A stretch of DNA of 34,975 nucleotides, from positions 1 to 34,975 of the forward strand of contig CAKZNV010000007.1 of the NCBI GenBank assembly GCA_937132085.1. The letters run 5' to 3'. The stretch is from an uncultured Rubritalea sp. Lineage in GTDB: Bacteria > Verrucomicrobiota > Verrucomicrobiia > Verrucomicrobiales > Akkermansiaceae. Both the position numbers and the translations under genes were made by a program. The notes under the pieces are model-generated. The model had not been told where the DNA came from. It searched no databases and saw only the letters and a list, made by a program, of their open reading frames with translations. Below, piece after piece: positions 32,140-34,975 of this stretch (within the stretch, counting starts at the first letter, position 1; every line of letters starts with the position of its first letter).

Positions 32140-32314
32140 AGTAGGTAGATACAGTCTATTCATTTTCTAACTATCCATAGTAAATGTAGTTAGCTTATTG
32201 TTAGTTAGTTGTGTTTATGTTTCTGAGCGATTTTGTATTTCCGTTTGAATTATACCTATTGATTCAGTAATTTATTTCTTGCGTATGTCACACTATAGAC
32301 ATAAGCGATTTACA

Positions 32315-32345
32315 GTCTTAGCCAACTAAGACGTATTTGATACGT
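32315..32345 (+). promoter_or_regulatory. Tandem overlapping hairpins in the leader of the PTS IIA gene
   Basis: GTCTTAG (32315-32321) / CTAAGAC (32326-32332) with loop CCAA, immediately followed by ACGTAT (32331-32336) / ATACGT (32340-32345) with loop TTG. The two stems share bases 32331-32332, so they compete at the edge. They end 22 bases before the ATG at 32368 and could affect translation or mRNA stability. The rest of the 258-bp gap (32110-32367) shows no gene. Confidence 0.4.
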
Positions 32346-32367
32346 CACAGTATCACCAACACCACAA

Positions 32368-32865
32368 ATGAAACTATCTAGCTTACTTACCGAAAGTCAG
32401 ATTATCCTCGATCTTCAATCAGAGGAGCATATCCCTGCGATTGAGGAGTTGGTAGAACATCTTGATACGATTGGGATGCTCACTGGTGAAGCTAAAGATG
32501 ATGCATTGGTAGCCTTACATGCACGAGAAGACCAGATCAGCACTGGTATCGGCTCTGGAGTTGCTATTCCACATGCGTTCTCTGATAAAGTAGACAATGT
32601 CATCGCCATCTTTGGTAGATCATTGGTTGGTGTAGATTTTGAAGCTCTCGATAACGCACCAGTTAAATTCATCTTACTTTTCGTAGTGCCTAAGAAGGAC
32701 TACAACATGCACCTTCAGACGCTCGCTGCTATCGCTAAGTTGTTTAACAACTGCGAAGTGCGTAAGCAAATGGAGCTAGCTGAGTCTAGGGAAGAAATCC
32801 TAGCAATCTTCGGCTCTAGGCCATCTCGTATTGCCACTGATCGTGTTTTTAGAATGGATTCCTAA
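32368..32865 (+). CDS. ptsN: PTS IIA-like phosphotransferase protein (PtsN / fructose IIA type)
   Basis: A 165-residue single-domain EIIA of the fructose/nitrogen-PTS family. The phosphorylated histidine is H69 in the signature GSGVAIPHAF, preceded by LHAREDQISTGIG. The KFILLFVVPKKDYNMHLQTLAAIAKLF block matches the C-terminal half of EIIA-Ntr, a regulatory rather than sugar-transporting PTS protein in Gram-negative bacteria. Length is close to that of PtsN (163). No rpoN, hpf or ptsO gene is nearby, so the context does not confirm the nitrogen-PTS role. The long leader with tandem hairpins is unusual. It is followed after 95 bp by argS. Confidence 0.85.
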   Translation: MKLSSLLTESQIILDLQSEEHIPAIEELVEHLDTIGMLTGEAKDDALVALHAREDQISTGIGSGVAIPHAFSDKVDNVIAIFGRSLVGVDFEALDNAPVKFILLFVVPKKDYNMHLQTLAAIAKLFNNCEVRKQMELAESREEILAIFGSRPSRIATDRVFRMDS

Positions 32866-32960
32866 TTTAGGACCACTTCTCTACCCATAAGCAGGGACTT
32901 ACGCTTGACCATTGTTCCGCTTTGCTTTCTTCTTCACCCATAAATTTTTATCGAACCATT

Positions 32961-34736
32961 ATGTCTACATCACTCACTATTCAGTCCCAGCTTCAGGAGA
33001 AACTCACTGCCGCACTCATCGCAGCCGGAGTAGAGCTTCCAGAAGGCATCAGCCCAGCACTTTCCATCTCGGCTGATCTCAGATTCGGCGACTACCAGAG
33101 CAATGTCGCCATGATGTTCGCCAAAAAACTCAAGATGAATCCTCGTGAGCTAGCTGGAAAAATCGTAGCCGCACTCCAAGAGTCAGGCACAGACGAGCTA
33201 GCCACTACCGATATCGCAGGACCTGGGTTTATTAACTTCCGCGTCACTCAGCAAGCATGGTCTGAGCGTGTAAATCTCCTCGTATCGGACGATCGCCTAG
33301 GAGTTCCACAAGCATCTAACCCTGCTAATATTGTAGTAGATTTTTCCGCACCTAACGTAGCAAAACCGATGCATGTAGGGCACATTCGTTCTACCATTAT
33401 TGGTGACTCACTTTCTAGAATCTCACGCTTCCTCGGACACAATGTCATCACTGATAACCACATCGGCGACTGGGGAACTCAGTTCGGTATGGTCATCTAC
33501 GGATGGAAAAACCTTATCGATCAAGCAGCACTCGAAGCAGCTCCGCTCCAGGAACTACTCCGCATCTACCGTGCTGTGAATCTCCTCTACAAGTCAGATC
33601 CAGCCATCGCTGAGATCTGTAAGAATGAGCTAGTGAAGCTCCAGAGTGGCGATGAAGAAAACAAAGCGATCTGGCAGCAATGTGTCGATGTTTCAAAACT
33701 CGGACTCAATGCCATCTACGATCGTCTCGACATCAGCTTCGATCACTGGCTTGGCGAAAGCTACTACAACGACAAGCTAGCACCACTCACAGAGGCTCTC
33801 AAAGCATCTGGCGAAGCCAAGCTCAGCGACGGCGCACTCTGTGTCTTCTCTGGCGATGAGTTAGAGGTAAAGAAAGACCCATTTAAGAAGAACGAAGACG
33901 GTGAATGGATCGATCTGCCAATGATCGTCCGCAAGGAAGATGGTGGATTCAACTACGCTACTACTGACATCGCTACCATCGACTTCCGCCTCCAGGAATG
34001 GAATGCAGACAAGATCTGGTATGTAGTTGATGCTCGTCAGTCATTGCATTTCCGCCAGCTGTTCGACATCTCAAAACGCCGCGGCTGCCAAGCAGAGCTA
34101 GAGCACGTGACCTTCGGAACTATTCTAGGTAAAGACGGTAAACCACTTAAAACTCGTGACGGTGACCTACCTCAGCTCGAAGACGTGCTCAACGACGCTA
34201 TCTCAGCATCACGTGCTATTATCGAAGAAAAGAGCGCTGACCTTCCTGCAGAGGAAAAGGACGCACTCGCTATCTCCATCGGTCTTGGTTCAGTGAAATT
34301 CACAGAGCTATCGCACAACAGAAACTCGGACTACGTGTTCGATCTCGACAAGATGGTAGCTCTGCAAGGCGACACCGCACCGTATCTCCAATACAGCAAC
34401 GTGCGTTGCCAGTCTATCTTCCGCAAACTAGACGAGACACCAGACTTTAGCGGTCTTCAGGCAGAAATTTCAGAAGAAGGAGAGATCTCCCTCACACGTA
34501 TGCTAGCACGCTACGGAGAAATCCTACCGACAGTCCTAGACGATCTGCGTCCGAACATTCTAGCTAACTACCTGCTAGAGCTAGCGAGAAGCTTCCACAG
34601 CTTCTTCGAAGCCTGCCCAGTGCTCCAAAGCGAAGGCAACACCCAGCTAACCAGACTAGCACTCTGCAAGTCCACCAGCCGCATCCTAGCTCACGGACTA
34701 AGCCTCCTAGGCATCGATACGCCGAACAGAATGTAG
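32961..34736 (+). CDS. argS: Arginyl-tRNA synthetase
   Basis: About 591 residues counted from the ATG at 32961 (MSTSLTIQSQLQEK); the frame is open further upstream to a TTG at 32922, which I do not choose. It charges tRNA-Arg in a reaction that needs tRNA for amino-acid activation. The N-terminal Add-1 domain is followed by the HIGH motif in KPMHVGHIRSTIIG and NHIGDWGTQFGM. The KMSKS motif is degenerate, as usual in ArgS. YVVDARQSLHFRQLF and the C-terminal DALM anticodon domain with LLELARSFHSFFE complete it. The coding strand is C-rich like that of pdhA. It is followed by a terminator and a REP-like cluster. Confidence 0.96.
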   Translation: MSTSLTIQSQLQEKLTAALIAAGVELPEGISPALSISADLRFGDYQSNVAMMFAKKLKMNPRELAGKIVAALQESGTDELATTDIAGPGFINFRVTQQAWSERVNLLVSDDRLGVPQASNPANIVVDFSAPNVAKPMHVGHIRSTIIGDSLSRISRFLGHNVITDNHIGDWGTQFGMVIYGWKNLIDQAALEAAPLQELLRIYRAVNLLYKSDPAIAEICKNELVKLQSGDEENKAIWQQCVDVSKLGLNAIYDRLDISFDHWLGESYYNDKLAPLTEALKASGEAKLSDGALCVFSGDELEVKKDPFKKNEDGEWIDLPMIVRKEDGGFNYATTDIATIDFRLQEWNADKIWYVVDARQSLHFRQLFDISKRRGCQAELEHVTFGTILGKDGKPLKTRDGDLPQLEDVLNDAISASRAIIEEKSADLPAEEKDALAISIGLGSVKFTELSHNRNSDYVFDLDKMVALQGDTAPYLQYSNVRCQSIFRKLDETPDFSGLQAEISEEGEISLTRMLARYGEILPTVLDDLRPNILANYLLELARSFHSFFEACPVLQSEGNTQLTRLALCKSTSRILAHGLSLLGIDTPNRM

Positions 34737-34807
34737 TGAGCTTGAAGGTTCGATTTTTGGACAGAATTAACAGAATGTAACAGAATTTCTGTGCACGATG
34801 GAACCAC

Positions 34808-34844
34808 ATTCCCAGTTATGATGATGAGTAACTGGGAATTTTTT
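34808..34844 (+). terminator. Rho-independent terminator after argS
   Basis: Perfect 11-bp stem ATTCCCAGTTA (34808-34818) / TAACTGGGAAT (34829-34839) followed by six T (34839-34844). It lies 71 bases after the argS stop. The gap before it holds three AACAGAAT-like repeats (34760-34787). Confidence 0.88.
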
Positions 34845-34869
34845 GAACTAGAGGACAATGGGATCTCTG

Positions 34870-34953
34870 TGTCCTGAAGGGACAATCTAACCAAAGCATA
34901 GGGTTTTAACCCTATGTCTGCATTCACAAAGAAAACCCGTGGTGAAGCCACGG
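34870..34953. repeat. REP/BIME-like cluster of three short hairpins
   Basis: Three inverted repeats in 84 bp of non-coding DNA: TGTCC/GGACA at 34870-34884 (loop TGAAG), CATAGGGTT/AACCCTATG at 34897-34916 (2-base loop), and CCGTGG/CCACGG at 34937-34953 (loop TGAAG). Two share the same loop. Such spaced palindromes are typical of repetitive extragenic elements that occur many times per genome. It may continue beyond the window. Confidence 0.6.
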
Positions 34954-34975
34954 AGGAGGGGGAGTGTGCTTACTT

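Noticed and set aside
32140-32314. A second oriC-like or tRNA-containing stretch in the gap before the PTS IIA gene.
   Set aside because: AT-rich with TTAGTTAG-like repeats, but no DnaA-box cluster, no cloverleaf and no T-arm motif.
32922-32960. Thirteen-codon N-terminal extension of argS beginning at TTG.
   Set aside because: The ATG at 32961 starts the sequence expected for ArgS; the upstream codons look like leader DNA.
1-34975. CRISPR arrays, prophage, insertion sequences, rRNA or tRNA genes.
   Set aside because: No regularly spaced repeats, transposase or phage structural genes, or RNA gene signatures were found on reading both strands.

Overview
The window looks like a stretch of a chromosome from a Gram-negative bacterium of the Verrucomicrobiota (Verrucomicrobiae) type. 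This is an inference. It rests on the mix of gene families (a Tm-1-like/TIM-barrel pair, a DUF6580 membrane protein, a Hanks-type kinase with an outer sensor domain, lipobox lipoproteins, an STN-domain secreted protein), on starts that mostly lack a strong Shine-Dalgarno sequence, and on a GC content that looks moderate by eye. No rRNA, tRNA, CRISPR array, insertion sequence or prophage was seen.

Layout. (a) 1-4824, minus strand: a catabolic-looking operon encoding, in transcription order, a PEP-hydrolase-like TIM barrel, a UPF0261/Tm-1-like protein, a ribulose-phosphate-3-epimerase-like protein, a short-chain dehydrogenase and an LsrF-type thiolase/aldolase. A PAS-AraC regulator (4918-5661) and trpF lie just upstream. 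(b) 6497-8250, plus strand: two unrecognised lipoproteins ending at a strong terminator. (c) 8311-18173, minus strand: housekeeping genes queA, sdaA, a glyoxalase-like gene, a degenerate Ser/Thr kinase, pheT, an esterase and mnmG. (d) 18314-21247, plus strand: a DUF6580 membrane protein, pdhA, pdhB and a zinc-ribbon protein. (e) 21322-26187, minus strand: a group II PLP decarboxylase, trpS, an apparently frameshifted kinase-like gene and glcD. (f) 26230-28439: a coiled-coil membrane protein, an STN-domain secreted protein, a 415-bp non-coding region and two paralogous small membrane proteins. (g) 28603-34736, plus strand: dnaE, a PTS IIA gene and argS, followed by a terminator and a REP-like cluster of hairpins.

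The strongest non-coding signals concern chromosome biology. Two identical perfect 16-bp parS palindromes (TGTTCCACGTGGAACA) lie inside and just upstream of mnmG. About 9 kb away, the longest gene-free stretch (27433-27847) carries a directional cluster of DnaA-box-like 9-mers, including two TTATTCACA copies, next to an AT-rich tract. All five genes to its right point right, and most genes to its left point left. Together this suggests that the window spans or closely flanks the replication origin.

The best candidate for undescribed biochemistry is the 1-4824 operon. It combines separate bacterial counterparts of the two halves of plant Tm-1 with an epimerase-like, a dehydrogenase and an LsrF-like enzyme under a PAS-AraC regulator. 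It lacks the transporter, kinase and LsrG isomerase of the AI-2 pathway, at least within this window.
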